The notes under the pieces were generated by a model that saw nothing but the letters and a program-made list of their open reading frames with translations, did not search any database and was not told where the DNA came from. From contig CALEJV010000003.1 of assembly GCA_937898545.1 (NCBI GenBank), forward strand, positions 186,001 through 250,000: 64,000 bases of DNA. The letters are read 5' to 3'. Origin of the DNA: an uncultured Candidatus Saccharibacteria bacterium. GTDB taxonomy: Bacteria > Patescibacteriota > Saccharimonadia > Saccharimonadales > Saccharimonadaceae. Within the stretch, counting starts at the first letter, position 1, and each line of letters starts with the position of its first letter. Of the stretch, positions 8,695 through 17,057 are shown piece after piece. Position numbers and translations under genes: made by a program.

Positions 8695-9600
8695 ATGAAA
8701 CGACCAACAAAAGCAATCATCGCCGCCGCGGGCTTTGGTACGCGGTTCTTACCTCAGACGAAGGCTATGCCTAAGGAAATGATGCCGCTAATTGATAAGC
8801 CGATCATTCAGTATGTGGTGGAGGAGCTCGTCCAGGCGGGGATTCGCGATATCATCATTGTGGGGAGTGCTAATAAGCGTGCGATCGAAGACCACTTTGA
8901 TGTGCCAAATGAGGATCTGCTAGCTAACCTTCGGGCCGGTGGGCCAAAGAAGCAGCCACTGATCGATACCGTCAAGCAGCTGTCTGAGATGGCAAACTTT
9001 ATCTACATCCGCCAAAAGGGCCCATACGGCAACGCCACGCCACTGGCTTGTGCGGCGCACCTCATCAACCGTGATGAGCCCGTCATCTACACCTTTGCCG
9101 ACGACTTCATTGCTGCCAGTCCAAGCCGCTTCCAGCAGATGATTGCTGCATCGCAGGAGCTCGATGGGGCAGTGCTGTCGTGCAAAAAGATCGTCGATGA
9201 TGCTGAGTTTGATCGCTACGGCGTGGTGGCTGGCCAGCAGCTATCGGACGGCGTTATTAAGATGAGCAACATCGTTGAAAAGCCAGGCAAGGCTAATGCG
9301 CCATCTGACCTCGCTAGTGTCAGTAGTTATATCCTGCCCGGCGAATTCTTTAGCTACCTCGAGCACGCGAAAGAGCATTTTGATGGGCATGGCGAATTTA
9401 CTGTTCAGCCTATTATGCAGCGGATGATTGATGACAGCCACGCGTTCTTTGGTGTGGAGATTACCAACGGCACATATTATGACACTGGCGATAAGCTCGA
9501 GTATCTTAAGACCGTTGTGGATTTTGGCCTCAAAGACCCCGTGCTTGGCCCAGAGTTTGCAAAATACCTACGGGCTCGCTATACTGATACTCAGGCATAG
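8695..9600 (+). CDS. galU: UTP-glucose-1-phosphate uridylyltransferase
   Basis: GalU (301 residues), making UDP-glucose for cell-surface polysaccharides. It shows the nucleotidyltransferase N-terminal loop AAGFGTRFLPQTKAMPKEM, the KPIIQYVVEE segment, the metal-binding FADDF loop, and the sugar-binding YDTGDKLEYLK near the C-terminus, all as in bacterial GalU. A Shine-Dalgarno (AAGGAGA) sits upstream of the ATG. The next gene starts 32 nt downstream with its own ribosome binding site, so the three small envelope genes may be co-transcribed. Confidence 0.94.
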   Translation: MKRPTKAIIAAAGFGTRFLPQTKAMPKEMMPLIDKPIIQYVVEELVQAGIRDIIIVGSANKRAIEDHFDVPNEDLLANLRAGGPKKQPLIDTVKQLSEMANFIYIRQKGPYGNATPLACAAHLINRDEPVIYTFADDFIAASPSRFQQMIAASQELDGAVLSCKKIVDDAEFDRYGVVAGQQLSDGVIKMSNIVEKPGKANAPSDLASVSSYILPGEFFSYLEHAKEHFDGHGEFTVQPIMQRMIDDSHAFFGVEITNGTYYDTGDKLEYLKTVVDFGLKDPVLGPEFAKYLRARYTDTQA

Positions 9601-9632
9601 TATATATGCTACTAACATAAAGGAGATACCGC

Positions 9633-9887
9633 ATGGAGTGGGCTCAGATATTAGTTATCATGTTATCGGTATTGCTGGCGCTGCTGCTGGTGCTTGCGAT
9701 TGTCTTGACGGTTATATTGATTCGTATTACTAAGCGGATTAGTGCAGTGGCAGAATTAGCTGAGCGCGTGGCAACCAACCTCGAGACAACAACTGATAAT
9801 ATCACCCGATTTACTTCGCCATTTTGGCTGGCTAAGACGGCTATGTCTTCGATCAAAAAATTGTTTATTACCAAACGTAATCGATAA
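9633..9887 (+). CDS. Small single-pass membrane protein
   Basis: 84 residues. One strongly hydrophobic helix (residues 5-31) is followed by an amphipathic stretch (AVAELAERVATNLETTTDNI) resembling the coiled segment of DUF948-type proteins and a basic tail (KKLFITKRNR). Preceded by AAGGAGA. It lies between galU and a YtxH-type gene, with 14 nt to the latter. It may act with the YtxH-like protein at the membrane; no catalytic motif is visible. Confidence 0.7.
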   Translation: MEWAQILVIMLSVLLALLLVLAIVLTVILIRITKRISAVAELAERVATNLETTTDNITRFTSPFWLAKTAMSSIKKLFITKRNR

Positions 9888-9901
9888 AGGAGAATATAAG
9901 A

Positions 9902-10180
9902 ATGTCGAAAGGTAAATTTGTCCTTGGTGCAGTCCTCGGTGCTGCTGCTGGCGTGGTAGCTGGGCTCTTGACAGCACCAAAGTCGGGTAAAGAAACACGA
10001 ACCGACCTTAAGAAAAAAGCGCATGAGCTCAAGCAAGATGCCGCTACGAAGGGTGACGAATTGCGCGCTAAGGGTGAGAAGGTGTACTACGAAGCGCGTG
10101 ATGCCGCTCGCGACCTGCATAGCCGCAGTGACCGTGCTTTGCGCAGTGCTCGCGACGAGTTTGCTAAGGGTAAAAAGTAG
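9902..10180 (+). CDS. YtxH-domain protein
   Basis: 92 residues. The N-terminal GKFVLGAVLGAAAGVVAGLLTAPKSGKETR is the YtxH signature: a short Gly/Ala-rich membrane helix ending in LLxAPKSGxExR. A highly charged helical region follows (residues 35-92), rich in Lys, Asp, Arg and Ala. YtxH proteins are widespread, general-stress-linked in some Firmicutes, and of unknown biochemical role. A good Shine-Dalgarno (AAAGGAGA) precedes the ATG. It forms a small envelope-protein group with the genes on both sides. Confidence 0.8.
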   Translation: MSKGKFVLGAVLGAAAGVVAGLLTAPKSGKETRTDLKKKAHELKQDAATKGDELRAKGEKVYYEARDAARDLHSRSDRALRSARDEFAKGKK

Positions 10181-10196
10181 CCTGTAAACTACAAAT

Positions 10197-10240
10197 GGGT
10201 ACGGCGAGTATCCTCCTAGGGGAGCAAGCTCGCCGCACCC
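10197..10240 (+). promoter_or_regulatory. Stem-loop in front of the DUF5665-like gene
   Basis: Inverted repeat GGGTACGGCGAG / CTCGCCGCACCC with one A-C mismatch and a 20-nt loop. It lies between the YtxH gene and the next reading frame. No U-tract follows, so it is either a weak terminator, a processing site or a translation control element. It overlaps the earlier possible ATG at 10195, one reason to prefer the start at 10252. Confidence 0.5.
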
Positions 10241-10251
10241 TTGCAATTATT

Positions 10252-10602
10252 ATGACAGAGCAATCACTACCGTCACAGCGCCCATCAGACAAGTCAGCGA
10301 CTTGTGAGAGGCATGATCATCCTGGGCCAGTTGCCGAGCTTACACGGCAGGTCAAACAAGCCAACGAGACCGATGCACGCAAGGCTACCCTCGAGGATTT
10401 ATTTTACGATTTTCATCGAAGCCGCGCAGAAGTCTACAAAATGAACTTCATTCGCGGGATATTTTTTGGCCTCGGAAGCGTGCTTGGCGGGACGATTCTT
10501 GTGGCGCTGTTTGTCTGGCTGCTCAATGCTATTGGTCTCTTGGTGCCAGGCTTGGCAGACTTCATTGATAGTGTTATTAAAGTGATGAATGCACGGCACT
10601 GA
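10252..10602 (+). CDS. DUF5665-like single-pass membrane protein
   Basis: 116 residues from the ATG at 10252; an in-frame ATG at 10195 would add 19 residues but lies at the edge of the stem-loop. The N-terminal half is hydrophilic. The C-terminal half reads YKMNFIRGIFFGLGSVLGG, then a hydrophobic helix and LVPGLADFIDSVIK, which fits DUF5665 proteins (short cytoplasmic segment, FxxGxxxGxGxxxGG helix). Function unknown. Neither start has a convincing Shine-Dalgarno. It closes the galU-side group of small envelope genes; a GGGGG/CCCCC hairpin follows. Confidence 0.7.
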   Translation: MTEQSLPSQRPSDKSATCERHDHPGPVAELTRQVKQANETDARKATLEDLFYDFHRSRAEVYKMNFIRGIFFGLGSVLGGTILVALFVWLLNAIGLLVPGLADFIDSVIKVMNARH

Positions 10603-10611
10603 TATGCTATA

Positions 10612-10632
10612 CGGGGGCAAGTCCCCCATTTA
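10612..10632 (+). terminator. Weak terminator-like hairpin
   Basis: Five-pair GGGGG (10613-10617) / CCCCC (10623-10627) stem followed by ATTTATT. It could end the small envelope operon. A second hairpin (CACTCCA/TGGAGTG, 10651-10669) lies in the same dnaE upstream gap; nothing else is seen there before the dnaE promoter. Confidence 0.45.
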
Positions 10633-10762
10633 TTCTGCAGTAGATCATCGCACTCCACTAGATGGAGTGATGAGCGACTGGCGCACGCAACGCGAGAGTA
10701 GTTGAGTTTGTTTTTTGCTAATCACAACGATGGAGTGTTGGCCTTATCGCTCGTTCATTTGC

Positions 10763-10775
10763 TATACTAAGGAGG
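10763..10775 (+). promoter_or_regulatory. dnaE -10 box abutting a Shine-Dalgarno
   Basis: TATACT (10763-10768) is followed directly by AAGGAGG (10769-10775) and then the ATG at 10777. With normal promoter geometry the transcript would begin after most of the AAGGAGG, so the motif may not be in the mRNA. Confidence 0.5.
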
Positions 10776-10776
10776 T

Positions 10777-13700
10777 ATGACTTCTTACTTATCACCAGCT
10801 TTGCAACCATCGGATTTTGTTCACCTGCACAACCACACTCATCACTCACTGCTTGATGGCTTGACGAAAATTGGCGACCTTGTCAGTACTGTTAAGGATT
10901 ATGGCATGACAGCAGCAGCCATTACCGACCACGGGACGATGAGTGGGGTGCTGGACTATTACAAGACAGCCAAGGCAGCGGGCATCAAGCCGATCCTTGG
11001 CATTGAAGCGTACGTTGCCGCTCGCTCGCGCTTCGACCGTGACCCTGCCAAGGATAAGATGCGCTACCACCTGACCATCATTGCGATGAATAATCAGGGG
11101 TATCACAACCTGATGCGGCTGAGTACAAAGGCAAATCTAGAGGGGATGTACTATAAGCCGCGGATTGATCATGATCTCTTAGAGGAGCTCAACGAAGGGC
11201 TGATTGTCCTGAGTGGCTGTGCGAGTGGTGAGATAGGTGAGGCACTGCGTTATGACGACTATGCCAAGGCGGTCGAGATTGCTCAATGGTACAAGGGCGT
11301 ATTTGGCGACCGCTATTACCTTGAGTTGCAAGACCATGGCCATCCCGAGTCCAATACGCACTGGGACGTGCAAGCGAAGATTAACGAGGGTCTGCGCCGT
11401 ATGGCTGAGGAGCTGAACATCCCTCTAGTGGTGACGTGCGACGGCCACTACTTGACGCATGACTTTCAAGATGCACATGAGATATTGCTCTGCGTGGGGA
11501 CGGGTTCATTCTTGAGTGACGAAAAGCGGATGAGCCTGAAAGACTTCGAGCTTCATCTGACTGACCCGCGCGATATCATTGCTCGCTGGGGAAGAGAGCT
11601 ACCCGAGGCTATCACCAACACCAAGCAGATTGCCGACCGTTGCAATGTTGATATCGAGCTGGGTAAGATCCTCATCCCAAAGTACCCATTACCTGAGGGT
11701 GAGACGAGTGAACATAGCTACCTGCACAAGCTGGTGTATCGTGGCCTGGCCCAGCGCTACAATGGTGCAAAGCCCGAAGATACTGCCGATCAGCTCCCCG
11801 AGCAGATCATCCCTACCTTGGCTGATGACGTGCGCGAGCGGGCTAAGATGGAGCTGGGTGTGATGGCAAGCATGGGATATGAAGGGTACTTCTTGATTGT
11901 GCAGGATTTTATTAACTGGGGCAAGAGCCAGGGGATTGTCTTTGGGCCAGGCCGGGGTAGTGCCGCGGGGTCGATCATTGCCTATGCGCTCAATATCACT
12001 GATCTTGACCCGCTCAAGTACGGTCTACTCTTTGAGCGGTTTCTTAACCCCGATCGCATTAGCATGCCTGATATCGATGTTGACATCCAGGATACACGAC
12101 GCGATGAGGTGATTGAATATTGCGCAAATAAGTATGGCCACGACCACGTCAGTAATATCGTCACCTTTGGTAAGATGGCGGCTCGGGCTGCAGTGCGTGA
12201 TGTTGCGCGCGTGCTGGAGGTGCCGTATGCCGAAAGTGACCGCCTAGCCAAGATGGTACCACCACCTGCCCAGGGGCGGCACATTCCGCTGGCAATTAGC
12301 ACGAAGGAAGATCCTGACCTTAAGCACGAATACGAGACGAACCCAACTGCTAAGCAAGTTTTTGATTATGCCATTCAGTTAGAGGGGACAATTCGCAGCC
12401 ATGGGGTGCACGCGTGTGGTGTGGTGATTGCGCCCGACGAGCTTGTCAAATATATCCCGCTTGAGCAGGCGCAGAAAGGCGTCGTGGCGACGCAGTTCCC
12501 GATGGGCGAGGTAGAGGATCTTGGCTTGCTCAAGATGGACTTCCTTGGCCTATCGAACTTATCGATTATTAATAATGCAATGCGGATCATCCGCAAAGTC
12601 TATGGTGATACGATTGACCTCTCTACGCTACCGCTCGATGACGAAGCAACCTACAAGCTCTTTCAGCGGGGTGACACAACAGGGGTATTTCAGCTTGAGT
12701 CGGCTGGCATGAAGCGCTATTTGCGCGCTCTCAAGCCATCACACTTTGAGGATATCATCGCTATGGTGGCGCTGTACCGGCCAGGGCCAATGCAGTTTAT
12801 CGATAGTTTTATTCGGCGCAAGCACGGTGAGGAGGAGATCACTTACCTTCACCCGGGAATGAAGAGTTCACTTGAGAACACCTATGGTATTTTGGTCTAT
12901 CAAGAGCAGTTTATGCAGATCTCCAAGGAGTGGTGCGGCTTTACTGGTGGGCAGGCCGATACCCTGCGCAAGGCCGTTGGTAAGAAAAAGATCGACCTAA
13001 TGAAGAAGGTTAAGCCGGAGTTTGTTGAGGGAGCAGTGAAGGTCGGTGGAGCGACGCGTGAGATGGCCGAGACATTTTGGACACAGCTAGAAGAGTTTGC
13101 CAATTACTGCTTCAACAAGAGCCATGCAGCGTGCTATGGACTTATTGCTTACTGGACGGCATATCTCAAGGCGCACTACCCTGATGCCTTTATGGCAGCC
13201 TTGATGACAAGCGACCATGATGACGTCGACCGACTAGCGATCGAGATCACCGAGTGTAAGCATATGGGCCTAACGGTACTCAACCCTGATGTCAATGAAT
13301 CATACGAGGAATTTGCTGTGGTGCCGGGCAAGAAACAGATCCGCTTTGGTATGGCAGCAGTGAAGGGTGTTGGTGTGGGAGCAGTGGAAGAGATCGTCAA
13401 GATGCGTGACCGCGATGGGAAGTTTGCTACGGTGGAAGACTTTGCCAAGCGTGTCTCGACAAGTAAATGCAACAAGCGAGTTTGGGAGTCGCTCATTAAA
13501 TCGGGCGGCTTTGATGCGCTGGGTGATCGCTCTGATCTTCTCTTTAATCTTGAGAATGTCCTTGCTTTTGCGAGTAAATTACAGAAGGAAGCGCTGAGCG
13601 GCCAGACCGATCTCTTTGGCAGCCTCGCCGATAGCTCCACAGAGGTCATGCCGTCGATTGAGCTTAAGCCGGCACCTGTCAAACACACCGACAAAGAGCG

Positions 13701-14481
13701 CCTCATGTGGGAGCGCGAGCTGATTGGCCTCTACATTAGCGCACACCCGCTCGACCACTACGACACGTTCTTTGCTGAGCAGACCGTGCCACTGCGCACT
13801 GTCTCACCACAGATCGACGGCCAGACAGTGACGATCGGTGGCCTCGTGACGCGCCTGCGGACGATTGTGACAAAGTCGGGCAGTAAGATGGCTTTTGTAG
13901 GAATTGAGGACAAATCGGGTGAGAGTGAGGTTATCGTCTTCCCGAATCTGTATGAGAAGCTTGCTGGCCAGCTGGAGCAAGATGTGGTAATCACTGCCAG
14001 CGGCAAGGTGAGCGCGCGCGATCGTGATGGCAACCTTGGTGATGAAGCGAAGCTAATTGCCAATGAAATCACCGTCGTGACTGATACCGACTTAGCCGAA
14101 TATCAAGCAACTGGTCGCACGATGTCTGCACCAACCGGCCCAGCAGCTACGCCGCGCCGCTGGTCATCATCGCAAAAAAATACCCAGCGCTCAGCACAAG
14201 CATCGGCACGTGCAGCCGCATCAGTGCCAGTAGGGCCGCCGCCCAAACCGCTTGATACGCTCCCAACGGTCTATGTGCGAGTCAAGAACCCCGATGATAT
14301 GGCTGCTCTTACGAAGTTTAAGCAGCTGTGTACGCAAAACCCGGGCCAGCACGATATTATTATGATGCTCGGTGATGACAAAACGTCGGCGATTCGCCTG
14401 CCGTTCCGGGTCGACGCGCAGCAGCGATTGCAGGATGAGCTTACACAAATCCTCGGTAGAGACTGCGTTGTTGTTAAATAA
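10777..14481 (+). CDS. dnaE: DNA polymerase III alpha subunit
   Basis: Replicative polymerase (1234 residues). Domains in order: PHP (VHLHNHTHHSLLDG at the N-terminus, ITDHGTMSG, GIEAYV), polymerase core with FGPGRGSAAGS and the catalytic aspartates in MPDIDVDIQDTRRDEV (the residue after the second Asp is Ile where Phe is usual), the YRPGPMQF and YQEQ segments, tandem helix-hairpin-helix, and an OB fold near residues 1000-1110. A linker rich in Ala, Ser and Pro (about 1115-1150) leads to a small C-terminal domain. The PHP histidines HxH are kept, so proofreading-type or structural metal binding is possible. Single large gene; a structured RNA candidate lies on the opposite strand right after the stop. 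Confidence 0.97.
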   Translation: MTSYLSPALQPSDFVHLHNHTHHSLLDGLTKIGDLVSTVKDYGMTAAAITDHGTMSGVLDYYKTAKAAGIKPILGIEAYVAARSRFDRDPAKDKMRYHLTIIAMNNQGYHNLMRLSTKANLEGMYYKPRIDHDLLEELNEGLIVLSGCASGEIGEALRYDDYAKAVEIAQWYKGVFGDRYYLELQDHGHPESNTHWDVQAKINEGLRRMAEELNIPLVVTCDGHYLTHDFQDAHEILLCVGTGSFLSDEKRMSLKDFELHLTDPRDIIARWGRELPEAITNTKQIADRCNVDIELGKILIPKYPLPEGETSEHSYLHKLVYRGLAQRYNGAKPEDTADQLPEQIIPTLADDVRERAKMELGVMASMGYEGYFLIVQDFINWGKSQGIVFGPGRGSAAGSIIAYALNITDLDPLKYGLLFERFLNPDRISMPDIDVDIQDTRRDEVIEYCANKYGHDHVSNIVTFGKMAARAAVRDVARVLEVPYAESDRLAKMVPPPAQGRHIPLAISTKEDPDLKHEYETNPTAKQVFDYAIQLEGTIRSHGVHACGVVIAPDELVKYIPLEQAQKGVVATQFPMGEVEDLGLLKMDFLGLSNLSIINNAMRIIRKVYGDTIDLSTLPLDDEATYKLFQRGDTTGVFQLESAGMKRYLRALKPSHFEDIIAMVALYRPGPMQFIDSFIRRKHGEEEITYLHPGMKSSLENTYGILVYQEQFMQISKEWCGFTGGQADTLRKAVGKKKIDLMKKVKPEFVEGAVKVGGATREMAETFWTQLEEFANYCFNKSHAACYGLIAYWTAYLKAHYPDAFMAALMTSDHDDVDRLAIEITECKHMGLTVLNPDVNESYEEFAVVPGKKQIRFGMAAVKGVGVGAVEEIVKMRDRDGKFATVEDFAKRVSTSKCNKRVWESLIKSGGFDALGDRSDLLFNLENVLAFASKLQKEALSGQTDLFGSLADSSTEVMPSIELKPAPVKHTDKERLMWERELIGLYISAHPLDHYDTFFAEQTVPLRTVSPQIDGQTVTIGGLVTRLRTIVTKSGSKMAFVGIEDKSGESEVIVFPNLYEKLAGQLEQDVVITASGKVSARDRDGNLGDEAKLIANEITVVTDTDLAEYQATGRTMSAPTGPAATPRRWSSSQKNTQRSAQASARAAASVPVGPPPKPLDTLPTVYVRVKNPDDMAALTKFKQLCTQNPGQHDIIMMLGDDKTSAIRLPFRVDAQQRLQDELTQILGRDCVVVK

Positions 14482-14485
14482 TGCC

Positions 14486-14666
14486 GTCCCCGCGTAGGGG
14501 GGTGACTCGCGCCACCCTGGGAGTCTGCAGATTGCGCGTGTCAGATAAGAAACTTCGAACAATTGCGTCTACGACCAGGGCGGCGCGAGGCCAGATACTT
14601 GCGAGGCGAGCGAAATAAGCTCAAGCACAGGCAAGTTGCAGGCGGTGGCTTGGTCGTGCCACCTGC
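14486..14666 (-). ncRNA. Candidate structured non-coding RNA
   Basis: The dnaE-trmH gap has no credible ORF but dense secondary structure. Read on the minus strand: a -10 box TATACT (14671-14676), a hairpin at 14638-14666 (GCAGG...CCTGC with a paired GGTGGC/GCCACC core), a second hairpin closed by ACTTGC/GCAAGT (14597-14602 with 14631-14636) containing an inner GAGC/GCTC stem, a 15-bp stem (14575-14589 with 14506-14520), and a final CCCC/GGGG hairpin (14488-14500) followed by an AT-rich run. The 15-bp stem has one A-C mismatch on the plus strand but a G-U pair on the minus strand, which favours minus. No tmRNA, RNase P, SRP or 6S consensus was recognised. Confidence 0.55.
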
Positions 14667-14725
14667 TGCTAGTATAACCCGATATTTGTCACAACGCAAA
14701 CAAAATGGGTACATATACGCTACAA

Positions 14726-15262
14726 CTATCCAGCGGTTGTGAGCGCATAGAGCGCGATACCGGTCGCGACTGATACGTTAAATGATTCCTTCTGTCCATA
14801 CATCGGAATCTCGATAATGTCATCCACGAGCGTGAGCGTCTCGGCCGGAATACCATGGACTTCTTCGCCAAGCAAAAGGACGAGCTTGCTTGGTGGCTGG
14901 TATTGCTGGAGAGAAACAGAAGTAGGAGCTTGCTCAAGCGCAACAATGCGATAGCCGGCAAACTGCTCCAGGTCGAGCGCTGGCTGGTAATCGAACGGCA
15001 CGAGAGCTTCGGCACCAAGCGCTGTCTTGTGAATCTGCTGGGTAATCTTTTCGCGGATGTGCGGCAAACGTGGGTCGGCTCGCACTGTTTCTTCAAGGTG
15101 GTAGGCACAGTGCGGTGGGGTTGGCTGAAGGGCAAGATCGGGGTAGGGCGTGTAACCACTGAGGATGAGCCGCTGCACACCAAACCCCTCGCAGGTACGA
15201 AAGATCGATCCGACATTGTGCGCTGAGCGAATGTTGTGCGCGATAACAATAATCTCTGGCAT
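14726..15262 (-). CDS. SpoU/TrmH-family RNA 2'-O-methyltransferase
   Basis: 178 residues; SPOUT-fold enzyme that would methylate a ribose in tRNA or rRNA using S-adenosylmethionine. Motif 1 is NIRSAHNVGSIFRTCEGFG, motif 2 LLGEEVHGIP, and motif 3 IPMYGQKESFNVSVATGIA, where the Asn-Val-Ser-Ala-type knot loop binds SAM. There is no extra N-terminal RNA-binding domain, so the target cannot be told. The start at 15262 is preferred because a TATAAT box (15269-15274 on this strand) ends 6 nt upstream: another leaderless gene. It diverges from pilB. A second, different SpoU gene lies at 60188. Confidence 0.88.
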   Translation of the reverse strand: MPEIIVIAHNIRSAHNVGSIFRTCEGFGVQRLILSGYTPYPDLALQPTPPHCAYHLEETVRADPRLPHIREKITQQIHKTALGAEALVPFDYQPALDLEQFAGYRIVALEQAPTSVSLQQYQPPSKLVLLLGEEVHGIPAETLTLVDDIIEIPMYGQKESFNVSVATGIALYALTTAG

Positions 15263-15334
15263 AGTTGTATTATACCTGAAGTGCTTTGGACTTGCCCCTA
15301 TATTTACCACGAGCTTTTTGTTACACTAAGAAGG

Positions 15335-16957
15335 ATGAATGAAGATGAAGTCCAACAACGTCGTCGCCAGCAAGATGAGGCGTCGACCGAGCAACGCTCG
15401 CGCATTCTTGGCCTCAAATACCTTGATATGCGCCCCATCGAAGAGACGCTGCCACTAGCGCGCGACCTAATGACGATCGAGGAGATGCACAACCTCTATA
15501 TGCTGCCGCTAACTGACGGTAATGAGCAGGAATCGTATCAGTTTGCTGTTACGACACAAACACCCCAGTCAGTTATCCAGCGGACGCGGCGCACGTATCA
15601 GGATCGAGGGCTACCTGTCGAATTTTATTTGATTAGCCTCAGCGCCTACCGCGTACTGATGAACCGCTTCGACCCACCGAAGAAGATCGTCTACGATGAT
15701 ATCAAGATTGCCAAAGCGGGCGACAGCGAGACCATTGCCGAGGTGAGCCAGACGCTTGGCCGAGTCAGTAGTGAGGAGGTTTTCGACTTCTTGATCAACC
15801 AGGCGGATATGCTCGGTGCGAGCGACATCCACATCGAGAATGAACGCCATGATATCCGGATTCGCCTTCGTGTCGATGGTGCACTCCACCCCGTAGCGAC
15901 GATTAGCCGGAGTCGCTATCGCGTGATCATGGGTGAGCTCGCCAGCCGAGCTGGCGTATCGAGTGCTTCGATGGAGCCACAGTCTGGCCACATCCAAAAG
16001 GACGTGACGCACGGCAATGCGACGCATTTGCTTAATATCCGTGTCGAGACTGTGCCAACCATGTATGGGCAGGATGCCGTGCTACGTCTCTTTAACTTCG
16101 ATGAAAGCTTGCTCAATCTTGATTTGCTGGGTATTCCGCCCAAGCAGCGCCAGCAGATTGATGAAATCGTCAGCCATCCGCGCGGCCTTGTGCTGATGGT
16201 TGGGCCAACGGGCTCGGGTAAATCTACCACACTCTATAGCATGCTCAATGCCCTCAACACGACCGACCGCAAGATTATTACACTAGAGGATCCAATCGAA
16301 TATGGCTTGGCTGGTATCTCGCAAATCCCAATTAATACCAATGCCGGTGGGAGCTTTGGTGAGGGCTTGCGCAGTGTGCTTCGTCTCGATCCAGATGTGG
16401 TGATGGTGGGTGAGATCCGCGACGTCGATACAGCACGCACTGCCATCCAGGCGTCTATTACCGGCCACTTGGTGATGTCCAGCTTCCACGCCAATAGTAG
16501 CAGTGCAGCCTTTAGCCGAATGATCGACCTAATTGGCGTGAACCCGATTTTTGCCAGTGCTATCCGCCTTGTGGTGGCGCAGCGTTTGGTGCGGCGCCTC
16601 GTGGACGAAACCAAGGAGGCTTATGAGCCAGACGACGCCACGCGCAGCTATGTCAAGCGAGTTCTTGCTGATATTCCTGAAGAGGTGGAGCATCCCGATC
16701 TCGACACCTTCAAACTCTGGCGGCCAGTGCCGAGCGATGATGCGCCATTTGGCTACAAGGGTCGCATGGTAATTATGGAGCAACTTATCGTCACCCCAGG
16801 TATTCAGAAGTTCATCCGCGGAGACTTTACCGATGTCCACCCAGACGTCATCGAAAAAGCCGCTCAGCGCGAAGGCATGCTCACCCTCGAACAGATTGGC
16901 GTATTAGCTGCCCTGCGCGGCGAGACAACGCTTGAGGAAGTCGGGCGGGTGATATAA
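15335..16957 (+). CDS. pilB: Type IV pilus assembly ATPase (PilB/GspE family)
   Basis: Hexameric secretion ATPase that drives pilus extension (540 residues from the ATG at 15335). It shows the GspE N-terminal region (residues about 1-140), Walker A GPTGSGKSTTLYSML, the Asp box ITLEDPIEY, Walker B LDPDVVMVGEIRD and the His box GHLVMSSFHANS. The C4 zinc motif seen in many PilB and GspE proteins is absent. The start follows AGAAGG, which sits between the -10 box TACACT (15322-15327) and the ATG; an earlier in-frame start would precede the promoter. It is the only pilus-assembly gene here apart from the prepilin at 1480. PilT is less likely given the large N-terminal domain. Confidence 0.9.
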   Translation: MNEDEVQQRRRQQDEASTEQRSRILGLKYLDMRPIEETLPLARDLMTIEEMHNLYMLPLTDGNEQESYQFAVTTQTPQSVIQRTRRTYQDRGLPVEFYLISLSAYRVLMNRFDPPKKIVYDDIKIAKAGDSETIAEVSQTLGRVSSEEVFDFLINQADMLGASDIHIENERHDIRIRLRVDGALHPVATISRSRYRVIMGELASRAGVSSASMEPQSGHIQKDVTHGNATHLLNIRVETVPTMYGQDAVLRLFNFDESLLNLDLLGIPPKQRQQIDEIVSHPRGLVLMVGPTGSGKSTTLYSMLNALNTTDRKIITLEDPIEYGLAGISQIPINTNAGGSFGEGLRSVLRLDPDVVMVGEIRDVDTARTAIQASITGHLVMSSFHANSSSAAFSRMIDLIGVNPIFASAIRLVVAQRLVRRLVDETKEAYEPDDATRSYVKRVLADIPEEVEHPDLDTFKLWRPVPSDDAPFGYKGRMVIMEQLIVTPGIQKFIRGDFTDVHPDVIEKAAQREGMLTLEQIGVLAALRGETTLEEVGRVI

Positions 16958-16996
16958 ACACGCTATCTTGCTGAAGAATACTTAGGGCCGATCTGT

Positions 16997-17022
16997 GCTA
17001 TGTATTACATAGCGGATTTTTT
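16997..17022 (+). terminator. pilB terminator
   Basis: Perfect hairpin GCTATGT-ATT-ACATAGC followed by GGATTTTTT. Its T-tract runs into the -35 box TTGACA (17021-17026) of the next gene's promoter, so termination and initiation signals overlap. Confidence 0.75.
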
Positions 17023-17049
17023 GACAAAGTATCATTTTTTGCGTATTAT
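17021..17049 (+). promoter_or_regulatory. Consensus promoter for the 17058 gene
   Basis: TTGACA (17021-17026), a 17-nt spacer, then TATTAT (17044-17049). The ATG at 17058 is 8 nt further on, giving an essentially leaderless mRNA. Confidence 0.75.
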
Positions 17050-17057
17050 ACTATGGC

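Noticed and set aside
13176..13706. 176-codon minus-strand frame inside dnaE
   Set aside because: Serine- and arginine-rich composition typical of antisense frames; dnaE is certain here.
14689..15249. 186-codon minus-strand frame overlapping the SpoU gene in another frame
   Set aside because: The other frame contains all three SpoU motifs; this one has none.
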